Translations under genes and position numbers: made by a program
Source of the DNA: Paenibacillus roseus
GTDB lineage: Bacteria; Bacillota; Bacilli; Paenibacillales; Paenibacillaceae
Direction of reading: 5' to 3'
Assembly: GCF_016424485.1 (NCBI RefSeq)
Contig: NZ_JAELUP010000022.1
Span: 1-53,692 of the forward strand
Length of the DNA stretch: 53,692 bases
In this document: piece by piece, positions 18,490 to 27,953 of the stretch
Layout of the letters: each line of letters opens with the position of its first letter
How positions within the stretch are numbered: position 1 is the stretch's first letter
Notes under the pieces: model-generated
The model's database searches: none
Seen by the model: only the letters and a program-made list of their open reading frames with translations
Told to the model about the DNA's origin: nothing

Positions 18490-20153
18490 AGGTATTGAAC
18501 CTTAATGTATTCCGCAACTCTTCGGTACTCGTTGGCGAATTTCAGTTTTACACTGATATTTCCATTTTCGTATACTTTAATGGTGTCAACAAGTTCAATT
18601 AAAATATCCCTTATCAGTTTGTTAATGTTTTCGTATTTTCGGAAAGTTGCTAAAAATGGATTTTCTACATCGACCCCATTTTCAAACACTGCCTTTTCTT
18701 CTTCCAGGTTCCTTATAACTTCGTTAATGGCTTCGATTTGCTGCTCATAGTCCTCTTTCATTTGGTGATAATCCTTATAAGAAATTTCGCCGTCTTTCCA
18801 GTCCTGATAAATGCTTTGCTTATAGCGTGAAATCTTGGACAGTTCTTTTTCCTTGGAAGCTATTCGTTCATTCAGACGGATAGACTGGTTTTTCTGGAGC
18901 GGAGCTTTGTTAATCCGTGAAACCATTTCTGAAAGAGATACCGCAATGTAAACCTGTTGTTTGATGGCATACAAAACCGCTTGTTCTAAATGATTGTGCT
19001 TCATCGTGTGCTTCGTACAAGCAGCTTTGGATTGATCTTTGTAAGTGCGGCAGTAGTAATACACATTCCCCCTAACTGCGCTTCGTGTCATGGCCTTGCC
19101 GCAATCTGCGCAGCGTAGGAACCCACTAAACAAATATAACGTTTTTTGCTTTGGTGCGGTACGGGTATCCTTTTTCAAAAGCTCCTGCACCTTAGTAAAA
19201 TTTTCACGGCTGATGATTGGCTCATGGGTATTTTCGACAATGAACCATTCATCTTCGGGAACTGTTTCCTGCACATGAATTTTATAACTCTTGATGCGAT
19301 AACGCCCCTGCACCATATCACCAACATAAAGACGGTTTTTCAGCATGTTGGTGACCGTCATGGCGCACCATAGAGGATTGCCACCCTTGCCATTGGGATT
19401 CTTGTATTTCATCCCCTTGCTTTTCTTATACGCTGATGGGCATAATATGCCGCTTTCGTTCAACATGCGAACAATCGCATTTTTGCTCATGCCCTCTAAA
19501 AACCAAGCGTAAATGCTTTTAACGTTTTCTGCGGCTTCCTCATCGATAATAAGAGCGTTTTTGTCCTTCGGGTCTTTCTGATAGCCATAGGCGGCAAACG
19601 AGCCAATATGCAGACCTTTTTCACGCTTCTTGTCAAAGGTCCTCCTGACGCTTTCCGAAGTTCCTCTTGCATGTTCCTCATTCAGAACGCCCTGAACCGG
19701 AACCGAGATGTTTTGCGCGTTTTGCGGGTCTTTGTACGTGTCAACGGGCTGCTGGTAAAGAGAGATAAACCGTACATTGTTTCGCGGAAACCAATCGCCA
19801 AGATAGTAGCTCTGATCGCCATTGTTGCGGAAGCTCCGGGCAAGGTTCTTCACGATCACGCAGTTGATTTTTCCCTTTTGGATATCGGTTAACAGCCTTT
19901 GATAGCTTTCGCGTTCCTCGTCTGTCGTGCCGCTTACGCCGTCATCAACATATTCGTCAACAAAAACATACTCGTCATCATCATCTTGCTGTTTAAGGAA
20001 GTCTGTCAAAATCAGTCTTTGGTTGATAATGCTCTCAGATTCATCTTTTCCGCGCTTGTCTTCGCGTGAGAGACGGATATAAAAGGCTACATACCATACC
20101 TTGTTTCTTAAAGCTATTTTTGCAGTGTTCTGCCTGTCGGCTGTTCTGGCCAT
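18486..20153 (-). CDS. Large serine recombinase (TnpX/TndX-like)
   Basis: A 555-residue site-specific recombinase. The N-terminal resolvase domain (about 20-165) has catalytic Ser29 in YIRLSRED and the conserved [10 protein letters not shown] recombinase domain follows (about 190-300, with [12 protein letters not shown] and [15 protein letters not shown]), then a zinc ribbon ([11 protein letters not shown] and [11 protein letters not shown]...C) and a coiled-coil segment rich in Lys/Glu (about 415-500) as in large serine integrases. The start at 20153 has AAGGAGG five bases upstream. Its stop lies about 60 bp from the left core, the usual integrase-attP arrangement, and overlaps the stop of the truncated collagen frame by a few bases. 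It appears intact and probably catalyses insertion and excision of this element. Confidence 0.92.
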
Positions 20154-20234
20154 GCGTCCTCCTTCCTATCACATTACACCTATATTATACATTCGGGCGT
20201 ATTGCGAACCATGTTGTCGAAGACACAAAGCGCA

Positions 20235-20498
20235 TTATAAGCCACTTTTCTTGCGTATCATGAAGTTCGTGAGTACTTCTTGAATGGGTGGAGCCGTATC
20301 GTCAAATTCAAGTTTTACTCCTACTTCACCACAACGGAAGCATAACGGATTTATCAATTTTTCCAAAACATAGACAGGACGATTTTCTTTTGGGAGAGAA
20401 GGATCAAATTCAAGCGTGCTTATATCAACCAACTTTGCCGTATCCACTGTTTCCATATTTACGCTCATAAAACGATCAATCAATGCGGAAGTAATCAT
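20235..20498 (-). CDS. Small conserved protein of mobile elements (DUF6870-like)
   Basis: An 87-residue protein with ribosome site GGGGG upstream of ATG 20498. The pattern VDTAKLVDISTLEFDPSLPK, then a Cys pair in NPLCFRCGEVGVKLEF and a PIQEVLTNFM helix, recalls small proteins found beside recombinases in Firmicute integrative elements (DUF6870-type). No catalytic motif is visible. It lies directly upstream of the recombinase in the same orientation, 81 bp away, and may be cotranscribed. A recombination accessory or directionality role is possible but only from position. Confidence 0.6.
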   Translation of the reverse strand: MITSALIDRFMSVNMETVDTAKLVDISTLEFDPSLPKENRPVYVLEKLINPLCFRCGEVGVKLEFDDTAPPIQEVLTNFMIRKKSGL

Positions 20499-20552
20499 TC
20501 ATCATGCCCCCTTGATTTCCATGACTCAATATATGCGTTTCCCTGTTTGTCC

Positions 20553-20660
20553 TGTGAGGAGTCGAGTAGCAGGGGGCGACTAACCCCCGAGCGCTCAGTC
20601 TAGTAGCCCGAAGGCGGTTCACCTTCAGGCTCTCACAGAACCGTACGTCGGTCTGTCTAA
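20553..20660 (-). other. Possible group II intron RNA scrap
   Basis: On the minus strand the segment reads ACGTACGGTTCTGTGAGAGC followed by GAAGGTGAACCGCC, a GGGGGTTAGTCGCCCCC hairpin and CTACTCGACTCCT. These strings resemble the region before the ltrA-type reverse-transcriptase gene of bacterial group II introns. No reverse transcriptase frame is present, so if the reading is right this is a relic. Confidence 0.35.
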
Positions 20661-20988
20661 CAACTGATTGCTGAGTGCGCTTTAAGATGTGGATTTATGC
20701 AATTTTCCTCAAATATATAGACCCTTTTTGTGACTTAAACATGTCACATGAATAAGTTTGTAGGTATATTTGTGTCAATGGACAATCGCCACCATGCTAG
20801 ATCTGCCCAAATTTTAATACCTAAAAAAAGTCTACATAATTAGGAAAGAAGAGGCCTCTGTTTCCTTTCAATTCGTCGTGATGGATACAGTCATATATAT
20901 CTACTAATTTTTATAATTTCATTTACAAATGAAGGAAATTATTATATTGTTATTATGCAATAAAAACTATTTTAGGGAGGTTTTTGAT

Positions 20989-21387
20989 TTGAATTTAAAA
21001 AAAGGGAAAAAGATCTTATTTCTTACTGTACTGGGTTCTGTTATGATTGTGGGAAGTGGAGCATTTGCTGGAACAACTTGGAGTAATGAGGAATCCAAAC
21101 TTCTACCTGGTTTCAACGGGAGTGCATATTCAAGTACTCAAACTAAAGCACAGATTGGACAAGCTGGTTTGAGAATGAATGCAACAGAAGGTTATGAAAT
21201 TGATGTTAGAACCGAAGGTACAGGGCAAAATGGTGTAAATGGTTCTTGGACAAGAAATGTAAAGGGAGGAAATACTTATTCGCTAAGTGCCCCACAGCAA
21301 GTTGGTGACCAGCTTCGGCTACACTTTAGTTCGAATCTCCTTACATTTACATCAACAAATATTGTATACCAATGGAGAAGTAACTAA
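20989..21387 (+). CDS. Small secreted protein, candidate bacteriocin or transporter partner
   Basis: A 132-residue protein with a clear signal peptide: Lys-rich start, hydrophobic core ILFLTVLGSVMIVGS, cleavage likely after GAFA. The mature part of about 105 residues is polar, Gly/Ser/Thr/Asn-rich, without cysteine, and ends in beta-like strands (LRLHFSSNLL, IVYQWRSN). It resembles in size and layout small exported proteins encoded beside ABC transporters, such as DUF2712-type proteins; I cannot assign a family firmly. TTG 20989 is chosen as start because GGGAGG lies 8 bases upstream. It precedes three ABC-transporter genes in the same orientation with a stem-loop between. Confidence 0.65.
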   Translation: MNLKKGKKILFLTVLGSVMIVGSGAFAGTTWSNEESKLLPGFNGSAYSSTQTKAQIGQAGLRMNATEGYEIDVRTEGTGQNGVNGSWTRNVKGGNTYSLSAPQQVGDQLRLHFSSNLLTFTSTNIVYQWRSN

Positions 21388-21443
21388 ACATAACGAATAA
21401 AAGGCTATGATGTTATAACGTATCCTTTAATCTCAATACTAGT

Positions 21444-21484
21444 GCCCCTTCAGGAAACCTGAAAGATTGAGGTTGCCTAGGGGC
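21444..21484 (+). terminator. Branched stem-loop between peptide and ABC genes
   Basis: GCCCC (21444-21448) pairs with GGGGC (21480-21484) and encloses an inner stem TTCAGG/CCTGAA. There is no long T tract, so it is more likely a partial terminator or RNA-stability element that sets a high peptide-to-transporter ratio. Confidence 0.45.
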
Positions 21485-21552
21485 CCACTCTATGCATTCA
21501 TCGTGGTAGTTATTATCACTTAGGGTTTTTTAGTTAGAAAGGGTGACTAGCT

Positions 21553-22362
21553 ATACATAATTACAATATAATAAGTGAAATTCGAAGCGTATTATCCATT
21601 CGTTGGTTTTTAGGTTGCGTCGTAGCGATGTCTCTCCCTCTTATTTACTTCTTAGTAAGACATCCTCAGTATAGTTTCAGAAATGAATATGATGTTTTTA
21701 CTTTTTTTTTGGATAGTTTTGTTCCCATTATTTTCGTCATATTTGCGGTACTCGTATATACGGCAACGTTTGCACAAGAAATCCATCATCGCTTTCTTGT
21801 ATATACTCGTTTACGCATACCTTTAAACAAATGGATTCGCATAAAGTTTTTTTCTAATTTTGTTATTACTTTTGCTGTTTTCTTCATATTTGTGTTCAGC
21901 TATTTTATATTTGCTTATTACATCGAGCCAAGGATTGGTTTTGTTTCTTATAACAATGATTTTTATCAACTAAACAATACTACTCAAGAAGAGTATACAT
22001 ATACTCAAAATACCTTTTCACAACTTTTAGCTTACGGAAATTTTACCTATGGAATTTTTTACTCTCTTTGGGTTGGATTAAATGCAGCTGTCTATGCATC
22101 ACTAGCTTTTTATCTTGTATTAGTCATTGGGATCCCATTCCTGGGATTGTCAATTCCTTTTATTTTGTACCTTGTTCAAAGCTTCTTTATGGTTACAATC
22201 GGAAAAGTGGAGTTTCAGTTAACTCAATCTTTAATTCCTTTTAATTACACACAGTTGCCTATCTGGACAGCATTTGTACCTTTTTCTTTCCTTGTTTTGT
22301 TATGTGTTGTTTTAGCCTTTTATCTGCATTTAAAAATAGAAAGAATGAGTCATTTACAATGA
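21553..22362 (+). CDS. ABC-2-like membrane protein 1, non-canonical start
   Basis: A hydrophobic protein with about six membrane segments (SIRWFLGCVVAMSLPLIYFL, IIFVIFAVLVYTATF, FVITFAVFFIFVFSYFIF and others), consistent with an ABC-2-type permease subunit. The first ATG in frame (21628) falls inside the first membrane helix and has no ribosome site. The frame is open upstream to a TGA at 21544-21546, with AAAGGG at 21538-21543 and an ATA at 21553 at proper spacing. No ATG, GTG or TTG occurs between. The gene therefore either starts at ATA or has lost its ATG. It overlaps the next gene by 4 bases. Confidence 0.7.
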   Translation: MHNYNIISEIRSVLSIRWFLGCVVAMSLPLIYFLVRHPQYSFRNEYDVFTFFLDSFVPIIFVIFAVLVYTATFAQEIHHRFLVYTRLRIPLNKWIRIKFFSNFVITFAVFFIFVFSYFIFAYYIEPRIGFVSYNNDFYQLNNTTQEEYTYTQNTFSQLLAYGNFTYGIFYSLWVGLNAAVYASLAFYLVLVIGIPFLGLSIPFILYLVQSFFMVTIGKVEFQLTQSLIPFNYTQLPIWTAFVPFSFLVLLCVVLAFYLHLKIERMSHLQ

Positions 22363-23861
22363 AGCTACTTTTAAAATTAACAACTGCGGACTTCTTTTCA
22401 TGGAAGTGGTTAGCATGTATATTATTTCTTTTCCCTTATGTTGCGAGCATTCGTTGGAGACTGCTGTCAATGGATAATTATTACAATTTAACCATAAACA
22501 AATGGGATCTTATCTTTTATTCAGTAAGTGATCCGATAATTATAATTTACTTTGTGATCCCTGTGTGGTTGTATTTTTCAATTGTTTTGATTTTGAGAGA
22601 TTGGAATTATAATTTACTTATTAGAACACGTAGTTTTAGTAAGTGGATGTCATATACATCTATTGAATTGTACGGAAAATTATTTTTGTTTCAATTTTTT
22701 TGGGTAGTAACTACGCTAGTTTTATCTAGAGGAATCCCATTCGAGTTTGGCTGGAGTTCGTATGCATTAAACGAACAAGCTTTAGGCAATTATAGCTATA
22801 CGTTGCAGACAATCGGGTTACATCCAACTATCGTACTATTATTGCACATGTTACTTCTTAGTTTATTTCTTATTATGCTTCATTTAAGCCTAACAACAGT
22901 GTATGTTATTACTTTAAACTTACCAACAATCGTTGTATTAGGAGTGCTTTATTTCATTGGTGGGCTCATTTCATTTCGTATGATCCCTCATTGGATGATC
23001 TGGTTTAAAATTGAAAACTTCGTAATATTAGCTTCAGCACATCTTGCATGGGATACATTGTTATATGCTTTTCTTGTACCAGTAGCATTAGTAGCTATTT
23101 TTTATATTATAGTTATTTTTGCTAAAAGCTTTTATCACCTGCTTAAACATTTTTTAAGAGATCGATATGTGCTACTCTCGTATATAATTTTATGTCTACT
23201 CGGTATATTACTACAACAGAATAATGAAACCGTGACTATTTGGGATACCTTATATGCACAATTTTATGGTGTCTCTACTGAAGGATTTTATTTTCCATTT
23301 TATTTATTTTATTGTTTAGTTTTCTTTGGGGCAGCTTATTTATTTCAATCGATGCTAGTAAAAAATTCGGAAGGTGCTTTTTTCCTTGAGTGGATTCGAT
23401 ATGGCTCTTATTCCCGGTGGTTTACCAGGCTAATCTTAAAAGCCATGGCAAAAATGGGACTGTTGCTGGTTGGATTTGGAATAGTCACTCTACTAGTTAG
23501 TATACTTAAAGGCAACTCTATCGAATCTATTGTCACACTAACAAAACCATCCATTCAAGTTAGTCAACTGAGTTATCACTTCTTTGTAAATGGTTTGCTA
23601 CAATTGTTAAATTATTATCTTATTATTTTTATTATTTTCTGTCTATGGAATAATGCATCTGCAAATATTTTGATTTTTGGCGCTTTATTTGTGATTTGTT
23701 TGCCGATGATCAATATAAATCAATTTTTTCCAATAGGGTTAAATAGCTTTGGTTACTTGACTGATAATATAACGGATATGTATAAAATAAGTACTTATCT
23801 TCTAGCATGGAGCTTAATGCAAATAATGATTATTCTATTTATTTTCAAACGTAAAAGATAG
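22359..23861 (+). CDS. ABC-2-like membrane protein 2
   Basis: A 500-residue integral membrane protein with about twelve hydrophobic helices in two halves, for example LACILFLFPYVASI, PIIIIYFVIPVWLYFSIVLI and MLLLSLFLIMLHLSL. No ATP-binding motif is present. The ATG at 22359 overlaps the stop of the preceding gene (ATGA), implying coupled translation, and the ATPase gene follows 17 bp downstream. It probably forms the membrane channel with the first permease. Its DNA is strikingly AT-rich, unlike the flanking collagen gene. Substrate unknown; the neighbouring secreted peptide is the obvious candidate. Confidence 0.75.
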   Translation: MKLLLKLTTADFFSWKWLACILFLFPYVASIRWRLLSMDNYYNLTINKWDLIFYSVSDPIIIIYFVIPVWLYFSIVLILRDWNYNLLIRTRSFSKWMSYTSIELYGKLFLFQFFWVVTTLVLSRGIPFEFGWSSYALNEQALGNYSYTLQTIGLHPTIVLLLHMLLLSLFLIMLHLSLTTVYVITLNLPTIVVLGVLYFIGGLISFRMIPHWMIWFKIENFVILASAHLAWDTLLYAFLVPVALVAIFYIIVIFAKSFYHLLKHFLRDRYVLLSYIILCLLGILLQQNNETVTIWDTLYAQFYGVSTEGFYFPFYLFYCLVFFGAAYLFQSMLVKNSEGAFFLEWIRYGSYSRWFTRLILKAMAKMGLLLVGFGIVTLLVSILKGNSIESIVTLTKPSIQVSQLSYHFFVNGLLQLLNYYLIIFIIFCLWNNASANILIFGALFVICLPMININQFFPIGLNSFGYLTDNITDMYKISTYLLAWSLMQIMIILFIFKRKR

Positions 23862-23878
23862 TCTGGGGGGGATTTATT

Positions 23879-24517
23879 ATGTCCGTGATTCAAATTGAGA
23901 ATGTCACTAAATCGTATAAAGGAACTATATTATTTCATGAGGCTTATGCCGTAATAGAAAAAGGCAAAACCTACGGTATTGTTGGACCCAATGGTTCAGG
24001 GAAATCCGTCTTATTTAAGATGATTTGCGGATTTATAAAACCTGATCATGGTAGTGTCAAAATTCATCCCGATTATAGGAATAAACATACAGATTTTCCA
24101 CAGAAATTTGGTATCATCATTGATCGGCCTGGTTATATTGCAGGTAAGACGGGTTTTGAAAACCTTAGAAAGCTCGCTGATATCCAAAACTTAATTTCTG
24201 ACAAAGACATCAAAAATACATTGGAACAAGTAGGACTACAACCTGAATCAACACAAAAAGTCAAGCACTATTCATTGGGAATGAAACAAAAGCTTGCATT
24301 AGCACAAGCTGTCATGGAGAACCAAGAGGTATTGCTTCTCGATGAACCGTTCAATGGATTAGATCAAGATAGTGTCCAAAATATACGTGAAATGCTTCTG
24401 GGCTTTAAAAAAATAGGAAAAACCATAGTGCTAACAAGTCACAATAAAGAGGATATTGATTTATTGTGTGATCACGTATTTCAAATAAACAAATATCAAC
24501 TTAAGCAAATTCTTTAG
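23879..24517 (+). CDS. ABC transporter ATP-binding protein
   Basis: A 212-residue nucleotide-binding subunit: Walker A GPNGSGKS (36-43), Q-loop region FPQKFGIIID, signature YSLGMKQK (131-138), Walker B LLLDEP (152-157) with D-loop GLD, and switch His188 in TSHN. It is shorter than most, lacking C-terminal extensions, as in small exporter or peptide-immunity ATPases. A G-rich ribosome site (TGGGGGGG) precedes ATG 23879. It ends a four-gene rightward cassette (peptide, two permeases, ATPase), which suggests export of, or self-protection against, the secreted peptide. Confidence 0.9.
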   Translation: MSVIQIENVTKSYKGTILFHEAYAVIEKGKTYGIVGPNGSGKSVLFKMICGFIKPDHGSVKIHPDYRNKHTDFPQKFGIIIDRPGYIAGKTGFENLRKLADIQNLISDKDIKNTLEQVGLQPESTQKVKHYSLGMKQKLALAQAVMENQEVLLLDEPFNGLDQDSVQNIREMLLGFKKIGKTIVLTSHNKEDIDLLCDHVFQINKYQLKQIL

Positions 24518-24719
24518 TTTATATGGCGAGAATCGGAAAGCTGCATTTCATCGATTATAGTAAACCACTCTTCATAGCCGCTCGAAGGTAATTCACAGGA
24601 GTAATAATATGAATTTGGAATTCGATCCCGTCAAAAGTTTTCCTCCCACAACTCACGAGCGCAGAATTTTTAACCATTTCTCCAAAGGTTGCTTATACCT
24701 GTGAGTTGGATTGTCAACA
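24518..24719. other. Short region with decayed open frame
   Basis: No intact gene. On the minus strand about 37 codons with protein-like composition (ending EEWFTIIDEMQLSDSRHIN then stop) run back to a TGA with no start, so this looks like the tail of a lost gene displaced by the neighbouring IS. Confidence 0.3.
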
Positions 24720-25887
24720 TTAAATCAGACAACTTTTTTAAGGGATGCTTGGCGATACTGAACAGGCGTCATGTACCTTAGTGATCCATGAATTCGGTGC
24801 CTGTTAAACCAGTTGACGTAGTCGTATAATTCCAATTCCAAATGACAGAGGTTCCGAAATTCCATCTGGTAGATAAGCTCCGTTTTCATGACCTTGTAGG
24901 TGGCTTCGGCCACGGAGTTATCGTAGGGACATCCTTTCTTGCTGAGTGATCGGCCGATACCAAAGGTATTGAGAAATTGGTCCATCGTGTGGTTTTTAAA
25001 CTCACTCCCACGATCCGTATGAAACCACTGGATTTGGCTCTCAAGTCGCCTTCTACCGTTGCAAAGGCACGCGAAACCAGAGCAGCGTCTTTATGTGGAC
25101 CTGCACGGTGGCCAATGATCTCGCGATTGAACAGGTCAATGAGGATACAAACATGCCACCGATGCCCGACCTTCACATACGTTAGATCGCTTACCACGAA
25201 GCGCTTCGCCTCCGTCTGGTCAAACTCACGATCAAGACAGGCTGTTTTGTGAGGCTTAAACTGGGCAATGGTGTACGTGGAGACGAGGCCCTGCTCTTGC
25301 ATGTTCGACAAATGCGGCGTCTAGAGACGATGAGTCCTCGTTCCTGAAGCTTGGCTTTATCTTTCGTGTGCCGTAGGCTTTTCGATTTTTGTGAAAGATG
25401 TCCACAATGGCTTCTGTTAGTTCATCTTCATTTGGTTCTTCTTTCGCTTCATAGTAGAATGTACTTTTGGCGATTCCGAGGACGTCACACATTGCGGATA
25501 CCGAGTATGTATCACGGTTATTCTGGATGATCGCTACTTTCGTCCCATGATCAGCGCGGCTTGCTTTAAAGTGTCATTCTCCATCAGAAGACGCTGGTTT
25601 TCTTTTCGTAAAGCAATTCATTCATTTTCTTCAGGCGAACGGTTGTCCTTCTCTTTGAAGGAACCCGTTGTTTTCGATTGCTTGATCCAGCGGTCTAGAG
25701 CCGAAGCCGTGAGGTCGTATTCCTCCACAATGGCAGATCTGGGCTTGCCGTTTTTATAGAGTTGCACCATTTGCTGTTTAAACTCAGGTGTAAACGTTCG
25801 TCGTTGTTGTTTGGACATCGTAGAGATCCGCTCCTTCATAGTAATAGATCTATTCTACAAGCCCTTATTTTTTTATTGTCCAACTAA
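24720..25887 (-). mobile_element. IS3-family insertion sequence, degenerate
   Basis: About 1.17 kb with imperfect terminal repeats: TTAAATCAGACAA at the left end and, reversed, TTAGTTGGACAAT at the right end. It contains the two-frame orfA/orfB organisation of IS3 on the minus strand. No convincing target duplication is visible. It is nested inside the larger recombinase element, next to its right junction. Confidence 0.7.
24725..25839 (-). pseudogene. IS3-family transposase (orfA + orfB), inactivated
   Basis: OrfA (from 25839) begins with the helix-turn-helix RRTFTPEFKQQMVQLYKNGK and would continue into a leucine-zipper stretch (IALRKENQRLL), but a TGA interrupts it near 25614. OrfB contains the DDE integrase core in pieces: VVSDLTYVKVGHRWHV with the first Asp, FHTDRGSEFKNH with the second, and SVAEATYKVMKTE with the Glu. 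The pieces lie in different frames because of shifts near 25320-25340 and 25000-25030. All three catalytic residues survive, so decay is recent but the gene is dead. Confidence 0.85.
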
Positions 25888-25933
25888 GTGTAGCCGATCC
25901 AGTATCTTGTGTAATGTGATAGCTCATATTTTA

Positions 25934-26699
<766 letters not shown>

Positions 26700-26736
26700 T
26701 TGCAGCAGCTGCAACGAAACCTCTCCTTAAAGCATA

Positions 26737-26803
26737 GCCCTTTCTAGGTCAGCAAGCGCAGAGACGAAATCTCTGCATGCTGGCCTTGAAAGGGCCCTTT
26801 TTT
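26737..26803 (+). terminator. Strong intrinsic terminator after the collagen-like gene
   Basis: A long stem (GCCCTTTC...CGCAGAGA at 26737-26764 paired with TCTCTGC...GAAAGGGC to 26795) with loop CGAAA, followed by CCTTTTTTG. This is a textbook rho-independent terminator 38 bp after the stop, so the 3' half still carries the gene's original end. Confidence 0.85.
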
Positions 26804-26863
26804 GAAAATGAAACCATAATAGATTCCGGCGCCAAGCGCTCGCAAATATGGAATTTTATAATG

Positions 26864-27748
26864 TCATTTCTCAATGTAGTACTTAATTAGCGCTTGGGTG
26901 CCTTTATCCGAATAGCCTTTGTCGGCGAGTTGCTTGTACAATGATTCCGCCAGAGCGAGTCCTGGCGTGTTCAGCCCCATCTCCTTGGCTGCTTCCAAAG
27001 CAATGCCCATATCCTTGATAAAATGCTTCACGTAAAACCCCGGTTCAAAATTACCTGCAATAATACGCGGTGCGAGGTTGCTTAATGACCAACTCCCGGC
27101 CGCTCCGCTCTCAATGCTCTTAAGTACCGTACCGGCATCCAGTCCCGCGCTTTCAGCATACGCCACTGCTTCACAGACTCCCACCATGTTGGAGGCAATG
27201 GCAATCTGATTGCACATTTTGGTATGCTGCCCTGCCCCCGCTTTGCCCTGAAGCACGATATTGCGCCCCATTAATTCCAACAGCGGACGCACAGCCTCAA
27301 AATCCTGCTGGTCACCTCCAACCATAATTGACAACTTCGCTTCCCTCGCGCCTATATCCCCGCCTGAAACGGGGGCGTCCAGTCCGTGAAGTCCGTTAGC
27401 GTTGCAGGCCTCATATATGCGCCCGGCCAACTGCGGACTTGAGGTAGTCATATCGATCAGGTAGGCTCCTTCTCTCGCATGGGCAACCAGTCCGTCCGTT
27501 CCCAGGTAAATTTCTTCTACATCGCTGGGATACCCCACCATTGTAATCACAACATCACAGACCTGGGCCAGCTTGGCGGGTGTCTCATGCCACTCGGCGC
27601 CTTCCTGTACAAGTTGCTCTGCCTTTGCAGCTGTTCGAGTATACACGTGGAGCTTATAGCCAGCCTTTTGAATGTGGCTCGCCATACTTTTTCCCATAAC
27701 GCCAATGCCGATAAACCCTACTGCCGTATTTTCCGGTGTGAGTGCCAA
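26864..27748 (-). CDS. NAD(P)-dependent beta-hydroxyacid dehydrogenase (GarR/MmsB family)
   Basis: A 294-residue member of the 3-hydroxyisobutyrate dehydrogenase / tartronate semialdehyde reductase family. The N-terminal Rossmann motif is GFIGIGVMG (11-19), the substrate-binding signature is DAPVSGG (124-130), and the catalytic lysine is Lys177 in GAGQHTKMCNQ. The C-terminal all-helical domain (about 170-294) is complete. A TTG start at 27748 follows GGGAG. No pathway partner is adjacent, so the substrate (hydroxyisobutyrate, tartronate semialdehyde or another beta-hydroxyacid) is open. Confidence 0.85.
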   Translation of the reverse strand: MALTPENTAVGFIGIGVMGKSMASHIQKAGYKLHVYTRTAAKAEQLVQEGAEWHETPAKLAQVCDVVITMVGYPSDVEEIYLGTDGLVAHAREGAYLIDMTTSSPQLAGRIYEACNANGLHGLDAPVSGGDIGAREAKLSIMVGGDQQDFEAVRPLLELMGRNIVLQGKAGAGQHTKMCNQIAIASNMVGVCEAVAYAESAGLDAGTVLKSIESGAAGSWSLSNLAPRIIAGNFEPGFYVKHFIKDMGIALEAAKEMGLNTPGLALAESLYKQLADKGYSDKGTQALIKYYIEK

Positions 27749-27953
27749 AATACTTCTCTCCCTTACATCAATATATTGAAATCAATGATCGATAATAACT
27801 GCCGCACAGCTATAAACACCGCTTGTCCACAAGCATAACGTCCTGGCTGTCCTTTAACGGACGAAAGCCTCATTTGGATAGAATATAGAAGCTGTAAATT
27901 CTTAACTGTCTACTTATGCTATTGCTCAATCAATAGACAGGTCTGACAGCAGA

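Noticed and set aside
20729..20748. TGTGAC/GTCACA dyad resembling a CRP or Fnr site
   Set aside because: The spacing between half-sites is too long for a CRP-type operator (ten bases between TGTGA and TCACA, not six).
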